Source of the DNA: Sorex araneus
Taxonomy: Eukaryota; Chordata; Mammalia; Eulipotyphla; Soricidae
NCBI RefSeq assembly: GCF_027595985.1
Contig: NC_073306.1
Span: forward strand, 83,997,599-84,061,598
DNA length: 64,000 bases
Reading direction: 5' to 3'
In this document: one piece after another, positions 54,590 through 64,000 of the stretch
Position numbering within the stretch: the first letter of the stretch is position 1
How the letters are laid out: the number at the start of each line of letters is the position of its first letter
Made by a program: the position numbers and the translations under genes
Notes under the pieces: generated by a model
Told to the model about the DNA's origin: nothing
Seen by the model: only the letters and a program-made list of their open reading frames with translations
Databases searched by the model: none

Positions 54590-57500
54590 CAGTTCTGCAT
54601 CCCTCCAGGGGCCCTGGGGGAATCTGTGCCCGGGTCCATCCCCACCACCTAAGGGGGTGCCCCAAGGTCTGCCCCTAGGGCCGAATCCACTCTACCCTAG
54701 GCACTGCATTTCCCTGCTCTGGGGCTGGTCCTACATCCCAGGGGCCCCGCCTCCGGAGCCTCAGCCCAATGGTCAACAACCACCCGCACCGAGGCCGCCC
54801 CTCCCAGGGTCTGTTAGGTTCCTGGGCCTCCCCCAGGACCGGCCCCGCCCATCCCTGGGCTGGCACCGAACCCTCAAGATCTGGTGTCACACCACAAGGC
54901 CGTCCCTTGTTGCCCAGAACCCCTCCCAAATGACCCCACCACTAGGGCCGGCCCTACCGCCCCGGGGCCCGCCTAGGGCTCCTCCCATGGCCGATCCCAC
55001 ACTACAGGGTGCCCACAGAACTCCACTCCCGAGGCAGCCCGGCACCCCCACTTAGCAGGGCTCTGCTAAGTGACTCGCCTCCCCGAAGCGGAGCGTGGCC
55101 TTACTTGTCTCCATACACCCCCGAAGCCCCGCCCATGGGGCCGACCCCGCCCCCTGGGGCCCGCCCTGAAGTCGCCCTGAGGCCGCCCTGGGGCCTGCCC
55201 CACCACCACCTGGGTCCTGGCCCTCGGCCCTCGGGTGGACCCATCCCACCAGGGTCCCACCCCTGGAACTGCTCCAGCTCTGCCCTTCCCAGTGACACTC
55301 AGGGCTCCGCCCTTGGAGCTAGTCTCTGCCCCCAGCGCCTCCCAGGCCCCCTCCCCCCGCCCCGCCCCCTCCTGGGCCCAGCCCCACCCAACCGGGGCAT
55401 TCCCGGGATACTGCCCTTGGAGCAAGCAACGCACAGCCAGGGCAAGCCACATCCTCTTTGGGTACCTTCCTCCCCCGCCCCCCCCCCACCCCCGCCCCAA
55501 TACCAGGGCCGGCCTGAACCACCGGGGATGGCCCCTCCCCCTCGAGAGGGGACCCTCAAGGACCCCCCAACCTGCCCCACCTGGGGCTCTTGCCAGGCCC
55601 CTAGGTCCGCCGCAGGCATGCCCCACCCCCTCTGGGCCGTTGCAGACACCAAGGCCCGCTCCGGGTCAGTCCCACAACCCCGGAGCCGCTGCGGCCCTGA
55701 TGCACAGCTCTGGACGTCCCCGCTCCCTCTGCGGTTGCCGCGGGTCCTAGGCCCTCCCCGACCACGCGCCGCCGTCCGGGAAGGGGGGCGGCCCGATGGG
55801 TGCTGGGTCGGCCTGATTTAGGAGCCACAGGCCCAGGGGGTGCCTGACTGGGTCGGGTTGGAGGCCGGCCTTGGAGGTGTCTGATCGGGCCGATTCGGCG
55901 CCGCAGCCTGACTGGGGTGGGGGGGTGCCTAATGTGTCGGTTTCGGAGCCACCCTAGTGGTGCCCGAACCAGCCATTTGGGTGCCGCGGGCCACAGAGTG
56001 GGTGGGGGGCAATGAAGGCGGTTTGCGCGGGTTTCGGGGTGCCCGATCAGGGCGGTTTCGGCGCCGGGTCTGGTTTTCTGCCACCCCCCGCCCCCGAGTT
56101 GCCTGCTAGGGCCGAATCTGGCTCCACCTTCCCGACGGGTGTGGGGGTCCGATCGGGTGGTACTGGCGCCAGGGACGGGAATGCGTGATCCGGCAGGATT
56201 CGGTGCGACCAGCCCCGACGGCGGTTCCGGCGCCTCCCGGCTGGAACCATCAAGCCTTACTCGCGCCGCCAGCCGGGGAGGGTGGATGGCCCAGTCGGGG
56301 CGGTTCCGGCGCCGGACTCGGGGTGCCCGGTCCGTCCGAGTTCTGTGCCGCCCGCCCCGAGGTGTGGGGGCCCGACCGTCGTGGTTTAGGCGCCACACCC
56401 CGAATTCGGCGCCGCAGGTGCAAGGAGGGTGACTGGAGCGGGCAGTTTCAGTGCCAGGTTCGGGAATGCCCGGTGGGGCCAAATTCGACATAGGCGACCC
56501 CTGGGAGGGGGGCAGTGCCGGTTGGGTTGGTCAGTGCCGGTTGGGTTGGTTTCGGAACCGGGCCAGGGGGTCCCTACCGGGCCGAATTTGGCTCCAGCAG
56601 CCACGGGGTCGGTCTGACAGGGGCAGCTTTGGCAGGTTTCGGCTCCTGTGGCCTTGGAATCTGCCGGAGGGCGGCTTTCGGGCCGCTGGTGGAGGGTTTC
56701 TGCGCAAGCGCCCCGGGTGGGCCTCTCACGGGGGCGCCCAGGGCTGATTTTGGCGCCAGCAGCCCCCCGGGAGGTCTGACCCCGGGAGAATGTCGGCGCA
56801 GGCAGCTATGAAGTGGGCCTGCTTGGGGTGGGAGTGGGGCCCGCCTGGGGTCGGTTTTGTTGCCGATCCTGGGGTGTCCAATCAGGCCGAATTTGACGCT
56901 GCGGGCGCTGGGAGAACCCGACAGGGCACCCTGTCCCCCATGGTCCAAACCGCCCCAAACAGCCGTGGGACCATCGGCCGCGAACTCTGCTCGATGGCAA
57001 ATCTGGGCTCAGTGTCGAAACCGCTCCGGATTTGCCAGATTGGACCCCCCTGCCCCCAACGAATTCGGCCGGCGGCGCTAAATCCTGCCTGCTCGGGCAT
57101 CTGCAGGGCCGAAACAGCCCCAGAGGCGCGCCCCAAGCCCCAGGCGGGCAGTGCTGAACTCAGCTCCGTCAGCCACCCCTGGGATCGGCGCCCGAACACC
57201 CCTCGCAGTTTCAATCGAACCGCCGGCACCGAATTCCGTCCAATCGGGCAACCTCCGATCAGGAAACAAAACTGCCCCAGTCGAGCCCCCAACCCCCGGG
57301 GCCGGCCCCAAGACCTCCCCGGTGGGGCCACACACAATAGGTGCGTTGGCATAGTATTCAGCCCCAATCGGGCACCCCAGGGTCTGCCACAAAACCCTCC
57401 CGGTAGGAGTCTCCAGGGCAGGTGGTCCGAATCTGACCCCAAGACCCCCGGGGACCAACCCAGGGCTGGCCCGCCCCATCAAGGCCCCCAGGGCATACCC

Positions 57501-59270
57501 GGATCCAGCTCCACATCCCTCTGGGCCTTTCCCGGGACAGCCCCTCTCTCCGAGTACCCCAGGGCCCTCCCCGGGCCGCCCCGACCACCCCGAGACCGGG
57601 GGAAACCCCCCACCCCACACACACACACCAGTCCGTTCGGTTCCCCGCGGGCCACTAGGGCCCACCCCAAACCAGTTACGCCCCAGTGCGCGCCCCGGTC
57701 TGGTCCCGCCCCCCCCCCCATCCCTAGAAGCCTCCCCAGGCCAGCCCCGGCGCCCCTGGGACATCCGGGACCGCCCTGGGCCGACCCCACCACCTCAGGG
57801 GCCAAAAGGAGCTAGCCCCGATCACCCCTAGGATCAACCAACTCCCCTGAGTACCCCCGGGGTATCGGGCCGGTCCCACCATTCCTGGGCCATCAGGACC
57901 TTCCCTGGGCTGGCACCGCTTACCTGGGGCCCCCGGATCCGCCCAGCCCAGCCCCACCCTACTCGCAGACCCTCTTCCCGACAGCCAAGGGCCCAGACTG
58001 CCAAGGGCCCACTCCTGGCTGTTCTCCACCCTCCGGATCTCCAGGGCACACCCTAAGCTCTTCTGTGGCCTCTGGGGCTTAATTTGGAATGGCCCCGCCC
58101 CTCCCAGTGACCTGGGGCCTGTTTCGGCTGGTCCCACCTCCTCGGTCCCCTCCCACCACCCCCATCAACCTGCCCCGCCCAACCGGAGACTGTTGGGGCC
58201 CCACACCGGGCTGTTCCGAATCCTGCCCCGCCCCTCTCCTTGCCTGCACTAGTCCGGTCCCACCCCAGGGCCTCCAGGAGCCTCTGGGGCACACAAAGCC
58301 AGCCCCAGACCACTACCCTACCTGATGGGAAGCGAAGGGGGCCAATAGGCCTGGCTCCAGCCCCGCCATGGCCCCTGAGGCCTGTCCTGACATCACCCCA
58401 CCCCTTCCAAAGCCCTGAAGTCTTGAGGCCTACAGTGGGCCGGCCCTGCCCCTCCCCTCTGCCCCCCCTAACTTATCTAGGGCCCTTGGGGCCCCCCTGG
58501 GCATGGCCTCCCCCCTCTTCCAGCCCCTGGAGCCTTCACTGGGTCACACTAGAACCCTTGGGGCCCACCCTGTGAGGGACTCATGGGGCCTGCCTGCCGG
58601 AGACCAGCAGCCCCCCACCCCCCACCCCCCCACCCCCCAGGGCATGCTCCAGAACATGCCCCTGTCCTACAGGGGCCCACTTCTGGACAGCCCTGCCACC
58701 CTCTGCCCCCAGGGCTGCTCAGGGCCAGCCCCACCCACCTGCGGATCTTGAGGCCTGCCCTGTCCAGCCCTGCCCCTCAGGGCCCCTGCCCCACCCTAGA
58801 CCACCCATCCCACCAATTCCCTTGGGGCCCACCACAAATGCTGACCCCGCCCCCCTCCTCCCCCCACTCCTGGGTCCCACCCAGGGTTGGTGCCATCCAT
58901 CGGGGATCCCCAGAACCAGTTTATGGCAGCCCAGTCCACCAATGCCCAATGCCTGTGTGGCCAGCCCTGGGTGGGCCTTGCCCCCACTCTGGGACCCCAG
59001 GGCCTCCAGGGCCAGCCCCAGAGTGGCCATGCCCCCACAGGGACCTTGTGCCCCCCCCCGCCCCCCGTACACATTGTTCAACTGGGTGCGGCCGGTTCCC
59101 CAGACTCCACATGGGTCAAGCCCCCAACTGGCTTGAAGCCCTCCATGGGCTGGCCTTGCTCCTCCTGGACTCATCGAGAGTCTTCCCTGCCCCACTTGGG
59201 GCCCCAGGGGCCTGCCTCCAGCAGGCCACTCTCGCCCTAAGACCTCTGGGTCAGCCACCCTTGGCCTAGC

Positions 59271-60829
59271 CTGTAGTGGTGGAGAGATTCTCCATGGTTT
59301 TCTTTTGTGTGCCAAGAGATGTCAGAGTCCTAGCCCTCCCCTCCTGCCTCTCGGACCTTCTGATAGAATCTGAGGGACTGGGGAGCTTACTCCCCGCAGA
59401 CATCCTTCTCAGGGCCCCTAGCTGTGACCAGCTCCCCTGCTGCCTGGCCTGGGCGATGCCAGGCTTTCCCTTCCCAGTTACCAGTTTCCAGCTGAGACCA
59501 GTTGGTGCCTGGAGAGGGGCAGGGGAAGACATGTCTGTGGTCATACTGGCCCAGTCTGGCGAGGCTGTGTCTAGGGACCAGGCTTGCAAGCTTGGGTTGC
59601 TGAGTAACTCAGGCTTGCTTAAAGCTGCTCTCAGCTGGGATCACCTCCTCCCTTACTTCTCCCTGCTCTCTTTTAATTTTTTGGGGGGAGAGTGGGTCTA
59701 ATTGCTTGATAACAAGAAACATTTCTTGAAAAGACTCTTTCACAAGGCCATGATAAACAGAAGAACTTTTCATTCACTTATCATGTACTGTTTGTGCCCC
59801 TACACATCAAGTGGCTCTGTCCCCACCCGTGGAATAATTGCAGAGCAGAGCTGAGACAGAGATGTGGTGTCTCTTCCTGGGCTTAAGGGTGGGCACTGGA
59901 ATGGCCCCTGCCTCATAGTCAAGTTCCTGTGGGTCCTGTGAGTTTGGGGTCGCTTCCTGAGCAGTAAAGTTTGAAAGATGGAAAAGAACGAAAGGCTAAG
60001 GTGTGACCTGGAAGGGACAGGGTCAAAGGTTTGAGTCCCCACTCTGTCCCAAGGAAGGTATGGACAAGCTTTTGTTCTGTCCCCAATCCACCACGTATTG
60101 AGGGATAACATACAAACTTTTCAGGTCTGAAAGGACCATTCGGTCCCTTGCTCTCCATTCTTCCTGTGACTGGCCATAGGATACCCCCGCTACATGCTAG
60201 GAACAGAGCATAACTGGCTCATCTAGCCTGAATCTAGCAAGTCCCACGAGTGTCTCATGAACACTTCGGTGTGGGGACCACAGTGGACAGTGCTCAGAGG
60301 CATTGAATCTGGGCCTTCCATCTGCATGCCTGCCCTTGAATCCCCTCCCTGGCCTTGTTCCATTAACTTCTAAGAATTTGACTAGGGCCCCTTAGCAGAA
60401 AAGATCCAGGAAGAATTCAGGGCACTAGCTGTAGCTCCAGGAATGGGCACAGCAATGAGTGATCAAGGGCACTGGGGATTGGGGGGGCAAGAAGCATATG
60501 CTCAACCCAGCTTCTCTTCTTCAGTCCTCAAGGTGTCCTTTACACCAAACCACGAGACCACACTCCATCTGCTCCAGCAGGGAAGTCAGCTTTGGGCTCA
60601 CTGACTTCCTTCTGGCAGGTGACCTGGGCAGGATCTCCCAGACAGCCCCATGCTTTCCTCTGGGTCTACTTCAAAATAGAAGAATTCACTTGGTGGAGAA
60701 GGGACTGTGGGGGTGTCCCACATTAAACTCCTGACTCCGGCCCTTCAGCCCACCTCCCCGGCTGGGAGGGACTTCTCGAAGATATTTCTCTTCTCCAGGA
60801 AAAGAGCAGCAAGTGGAAAGGGGAGAACC
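59271..60829. other. Unique stretch between the GC array and TSACC
   Basis: The composition returns to normal here. No gene or repeat recognised. Confidence 0.45.
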
Positions 60830-60965
60830 AAAGGAGACAGGACAGTAGAGAAGGCACTTGCCTCGTATGTGACTGACCCAGGTTTGGTCCCCAGCATCAC
60901 AAGGTCCCCGGAGCCCTGCAGGAATGATGACTGAGTGCAGAGCCAGGAGTAAGCCCTAAGCTACA
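60830..60965 (+). mobile_element. SINE, diverged
   Basis: AGAAGGCACTTGCCTCGTAT head and GAGCCAGGAGTAAGCCCTAA body. Confidence 0.75.
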
Positions 60966-61060
60966 TTAGCATGTATACAACATTATCCTTCTCACTTCAT
61001 CTTTACATTAAATAGCTACTTAAGTATTTCCTTTCAGCAGTCATTTAAAGATGCAGCAGA

Positions 61061-61181
61061 GGGGCCAGAGCGATAGCACAGCGGGTAAGGCGTTTGCCTT
61101 GCACGTGGCCGACCTGGGTTCGACCCCCAGCATCCCATATGGTCCCCCAAGCACCGCATTGCTGGGTGTGACCCAAAAAGC

Positions 61182-61183
<2 letters not shown>
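61061..61183 (+). mobile_element. SINE, internally deleted
   Basis: The consensus head is joined by a deletion of about 45 nt to the last 25 nt of the body. Its tail has expanded into the GAAA repeat. Confidence 0.92.
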
Positions 61184-61275
<92 letters not shown>

Positions 61276-61279
61276 GAAG
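61184..61279 (+). repeat. GAAA microsatellite grown from a SINE tail
   Basis: About 22 AAAG/GAAA units directly follow the end of a SINE (61061-61183). The flanking duplication AGATGCAGCAGA / AGATGCAGTAGA encloses both, so the repeat arose from the SINE tail. Confidence 0.9.
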
Positions 61280-61289
61280 GAAGATGCAG

Positions 61290-61455
61290 TAGAGGGCCGG
61301 AAAGAGAGTACAGTTGGGAAGACACTTGCCTCCAGTGCTACTGACCTAGTACTGCATAGGGTCCCCACCCCCCTGCCCCTAGCCCTCCAGGAGAGATCTC
61401 TGAGCACAGAGCCAGGGGTAAGCCCTGAGCAATGCCAGGTGTAGCCCCACCCCAC
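61290..61455 (+). mobile_element. SINE, diverged
   Basis: GGGCCGGAAAGAGAGTACAG head and CAATGCCAGGTGTAGCCCC end. Confidence 0.8.
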
Positions 61456-61884
61456 ACCCACTGAAATGTTTCCTGAGACCACATAGAAACCCACTTTCTA
61501 AATTCCACAATACCATTTAATTCAATTTGCTATGTTACATTCATCCTCTTATTTTCTTATTGATGCCTTTGGTGAATGGAATAATTCACTACTAAATAGT
61601 TTATGGACACCACAATTGAAGTTCATCATATGCTTTTTGGGGGGTGTGGGGGGAGTGGGGCACAATCAGCAGTGTTCAAGCGCTCAGGAGTAACCCCTGT
61701 TGGTGCTCAGGGAGCACGCAAACATTGTCTGTCCCAGACCTCCAGAACACTATAGGATAACATGTGTTCTTTCACTCAGCGTCAAGTTTGTGAGACTGCT
61801 CATGTCGCCTCAATCAGTAGTTTCTTCTTGGTTGTTGAACGGGGTACTGAATTTCCTAAGCATAATCATTTATGCTGTTGTATG

Positions 61885-62046
61885 GGAGGGGGTCACACCT
61901 GGTGGTGCTCAGGGCTTACTTCTGGCTCTGCAATCAGGGATCACTCCTGGCAGAGTCCAGGGGACCATCTGGGGTGCTGGGGATTGAACCCCGGCCAGCT
62001 ATGAGTGACAAGGCAAGTGCCCAACCTGCAGCACTATCATTCCAGT
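61885..62046 (-). mobile_element. SINE, diverged
   Basis: Reverse copy ending GCACTATCATTCCAGTACC. Confidence 0.8.
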
Positions 62047-62071
62047 ACCAGGTCTCTCAGCTCTTTAAGCT

Positions 62072-62245
62072 CTTTTTTTTTCTTTTTTGGGTCACACTCA
62101 GTGATGCTCAGGGGTTATTCCTGGCTCTGCAACTCAGAAATTACTCCTGGCAGTGCTCAGGGGACCATACAGGATGCTGGGAATCGAACCCGGGTCGGCC
62201 GCGTGCAAGGCAAACGCCCTACCCGCTGTGCTATAGTTCCAGCCC
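62072..62245 (-). mobile_element. SINE, young
   Basis: Near-consensus reverse copy with TCTCTCAGYTCTTWAAG duplications on both sides. Confidence 0.92.
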
Positions 62246-62384
62246 ATCTCTCAGTTCTTAAAGTTCTAGTCTCCTTCCACAAAACAAATATTTTGCGTGG
62301 AGTATTTCTCTGAGCCTACTGGTATCTCACTGCTCTGTGAAAACTTCCCATGGTTCAAGTGCCTCCCATAAAATCTGAGTTACT

Positions 62385-62557
62385 GGGGCCGGAGCAATAG
62401 TACAGCGGGTAGGGCGTTTGCCTTGCACGCGGCCGACCCAGGTTCGATTCCCAGCATCTCATATGGTCCCCCGAGCACCGCCAGGAGTAATTCCTGAATG
62501 CAGAGCCAGGAGTAACCCCTGAGCATTGCTGGGTGTGACCCAAAAAGAAAAAAAAAT
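62385..62557 (+). mobile_element. SINE, young
   Basis: Near-consensus, with an approximate AATCTGAGTTACT duplication. Confidence 0.93.
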
Positions 62558-63019
62558 CCGAGCTTCTAAAGGCCGCTGTCAGAGCAGCTCCCCAGAGAAC
62601 TGCCTATCCTTCTGCCCTGCTAACATTCTACCTCACAACCTATTTTCTGCAAGGGAAAATATTTCTCCTCCTAGTTTCTGTGACTTAATTTCCTACTCTG
62701 GAGTTTTAATCCTCACCTTCCAGGTGATAGGAACCACCTGTTTCTGCCATCCCATCTTTCCTCTATACCAAGTGCCTCAGAAGGTGGCTACCTCTTGCAA
62801 GATGCCAAGTTATACCCCAACCTAGCGTCCCCCGACCTCTAGAACCCACCAGGGTAATACAATTAATCACCTGTCTTATCCACTTTGTGAAATGGTAAGT
62901 CCCACAAAACTGTCTCACCCAGAGTCTGTACCCCAAGCATCTGGTGTGCAATAAGCAACGGGTAATCCAACCATATGTAGAACAGAGATGTCCAAAACCT
63001 ACTAATGTGGGGTGTTTGG
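62558..63019. other. Unique intergenic stretch before TSACC
   Basis: AT-richer unique sequence. Nothing recognised. Confidence 0.4.
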
Positions 63020-63195
63020 GTTGTTTTTTTGGTTTGTTTGGAGTTCATACTTAGTGGTGCTCAGAATTTTCTCCTGGTTCTGTGCTCAGGGATCACTCCT
63101 AGTGGTGCTCAAGGGATCTTATGGGGTGCCGAGGATCAAATCTGGGTTGGCCACATGCCAGCAATAAGCATATCTTCTATCCTCTCAGCCCCTTT
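63020..63195 (-). mobile_element. SINE, diverged, at the end of TSACC
   Basis: Reverse copy with GGATCAAATCTGGGTTGGCC. It lies just past the TSACC polyadenylation signal. Confidence 0.75.
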
Positions 63196-63246
63196 ACAAG
63201 GTTTTGTTGGAGAAAGTCGAGGGAGAAAAAGAAACATACACATAAC

Positions 63247-63252
63247 TTTATT
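63247..63252 (-). terminator. TSACC: TSACC polyadenylation signal (AATAAA)
   Basis: AATAAA on the - strand starts only seven bases after the TGA stop, giving a minimal 3' UTR. An old SINE ends nearby at about 63195, so the transcript probably ends in the stretch between them. Confidence 0.65.
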
Positions 63253-63259
63253 CCACAAT

Positions 63260-63477
63260 TCATTTACTGAATTGGGGCAGGTGCCTTAACAACAGACAGC
63301 GAGTTAAAGCTGGGAGAGCTGCATTCTTGCTTTCCTTCCCAGGAGCCAGTTGGGCCATGGATGCTTGTAAAGTTTCCAGAATAGCCAGCTGCTGCTGGGC
63401 GAGCTGGGTCTGAAGCTGCAGATTGGCATACATACGTTCTAGGAGTCCAAGGCATTCCCTGGGTTTTTGGTCAATTT
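63260..63477 (-). CDS. TSACC: TSACC, TSSK6-activating co-chaperone, last coding exon
   Basis: Read on the - strand, this codes about 72 residues from [10 protein letters not shown] through [25 protein letters not shown] and LPQFSK, then TGA at 63260-63262. This is the C-terminal half of TSACC (also called SIP or C1orf182), a small testis protein that links HSP70/HSP90 to the spermatid kinase TSSK6. The middle is a predicted amphipathic helix rich in Q, L and A. The exon begins after a CTCTTCCTTCAG acceptor (63478 and above). The frame stays open upstream to 63649, so the border is inferred. Earlier exons lie beyond the window. TSACC being convergent with MEF2D agrees with human gene order. 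The intron border argues against a processed pseudogene. Confidence 0.82.
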
Positions 63478-63702
63478 CTGAAGGAAGAGCCACACAGGTG
63501 TGAAGGGAACAAAAAGAGGTTCTATAATGATACTGAAGTTGGAAGGGCTCTAACAAGGTGATCCCCACATCTGCCCAGGTACCTGTGCTCAGCTGTCCCC
63601 TTCTATGAGCAGCCCCATGACCACCCAATTTTAATTTGAAACCAATCACTGGAACTCATTACCAACCAATTTTCCCACAGAAGGATACAAAACAAAAATT
63701 CA

Positions 63703-63877
63703 GGGGCTGGAGCAATAGGACAGTGGGTAGGGCTTTTGCCTTGCATGCGGCCGACCCGGGTTTGATTCCCAGCATCCCATATGGTCCCCTGCGCACCGCC
63801 AGGGGTAATTCCTGAGTGCAGAGCCACAGGAACAACTCCTGCGCATCGCCAGGTGTGACCCAAAAGGAAAAAAAAAA
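63703..63877 (+). mobile_element. SINE, young, in the TSACC intron
   Basis: Near-consensus with AAAAATTCA duplications. Confidence 0.92.
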
Positions 63878-63913
63878 TTCAAAGAAACAAAAACTGAGCT
63901 AAAAATTAGTGTA

Positions 63914-64000
63914 GGGGCCTGAGCGATAGTATAGCGGGCAGGACATTTGCCTTGCAAGCGGCTGATCCAGGTTCGATCCCGGCATCCCATATGGTCCCCC
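63914..64000 (+). mobile_element. SINE, cut by the window end
   Basis: Head and start of body only. Confidence 0.88.

Larger units (their letters stand above)
53040..59270. repeat. GC-rich degenerate tandem array (about 6.2 kb)
   Basis: The interval consists of loosely repeated units of roughly 35-60 nt. From 53.0 to 55.8 kb the units are C-rich on + (GGGGCCNGCCCCACC-like). From 55.8 to about 56.9 kb they are G-rich with GGTGCCCGATCGGGC and TTTCGGCGCC motifs. From 56.9 kb onward the same motifs appear in reverse complement, followed by C-rich units to about 59.27 kb. An exact 19-nt direct duplication lies at 56513-56550. CpG is frequent in 55.0-57.8 kb. A GT repeat and one young SINE (54419-54589) interrupt it. 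Long open frames on both strands are composition-driven. It matches no repeat family I recognise. Confidence 0.65.

Noticed and set aside
55009-57815. Open frames of 270, 296 and 341 codons in the GC-rich array
   Set aside because: They overlap on both strands, are proline, glycine and arginine-rich by composition, follow the repeat units and match no family I know. GC-rich DNA has few stop codons.
40883-63000. MIR9-1 hairpin or RHBG exons
   Set aside because: I looked for the mature miR-9 sequence on both strands and for ammonium-transporter motifs by eye and found neither. A computed search would be needed to be certain.
63260-63649. TSACC as a processed pseudogene or with a longer exon
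   Set aside because: A good acceptor (CTCTTCCTTCAG) sits exactly where similarity stops, no A tail or duplication is seen, and the upstream in-frame residues do not resemble TSACC. The longer exon cannot be fully excluded.

Overview
This is mammalian nuclear DNA. The window carries one nearly complete multi-exon gene on the + strand, MEF2D (MADS-box transcription factor), and the last coding exon of TSACC (TSSK6-activating co-chaperone) on the - strand at the right edge. The organism is probably a shrew (Soricidae). More than 60 copies of one tRNA-derived SINE family occur on both strands, several near-identical and flanked by clean target-site duplications, and its body matches my recollection of the shrew SOR-type SINE. 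That species call is from memory and was not searched.

Layout. 1-13.0 kb is intergenic: GA-rich simple sequence, many SINEs, and a small CpG-rich block near 9.0-9.4 kb with CRE, octamer and E-box motifs. 13.4-14.6 kb is the MEF2D CpG-island promoter and non-coding first exon. 14.2-26.1 kb is intron 1, almost free of SINEs and holding two tandem MEF2 consensus sites and an octamer/AP-1 cluster. 26.1-37.6 kb holds the coding exons, including the two alternative alpha exons, the 21-nt beta microexon and a final exon that supplies only three codons and the stop. 37.6-40.9 kb is the 3' UTR, ending at an ATTAAA signal. 41-52 kb is SINE-dense intergenic DNA with an L1 3' end, MIR copies and an unassigned CpG-rich, CCAAT/GC-box/NRF1-type promoter at 46.4-47.3 kb. 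52.4-53.0 kb is an LTR-like segment. 53.0-59.3 kb is a very GC-rich degenerate tandem array whose strand orientation flips. 59.3-63.2 kb is unique sequence and SINEs, and 63.26-63.48 kb is the TSACC terminal exon.

How the parts fit. Splicing the exons gives a 517-residue MEF2D (alpha1 plus beta form) with an intact MADS box, MEF2 domain, both PKA-type serines, the SUMO/phosphorylation switch motif and a C-terminal basic signal. The alpha1 and alpha2 exons are separated by only 52 nt, which should force mutually exclusive use. MEF2 sites upstream and in intron 1 suggest autoregulation. The 22-kb gap between the convergent 3' ends of MEF2D and TSACC is much shorter than the roughly 115-kb human interval, which contains RHBG, C1orf61 and MIR9-1. 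I recognise none of those three here, so this interval looks rearranged. I found no new enzymatic or defence system. The unusual material is regulatory and structural.
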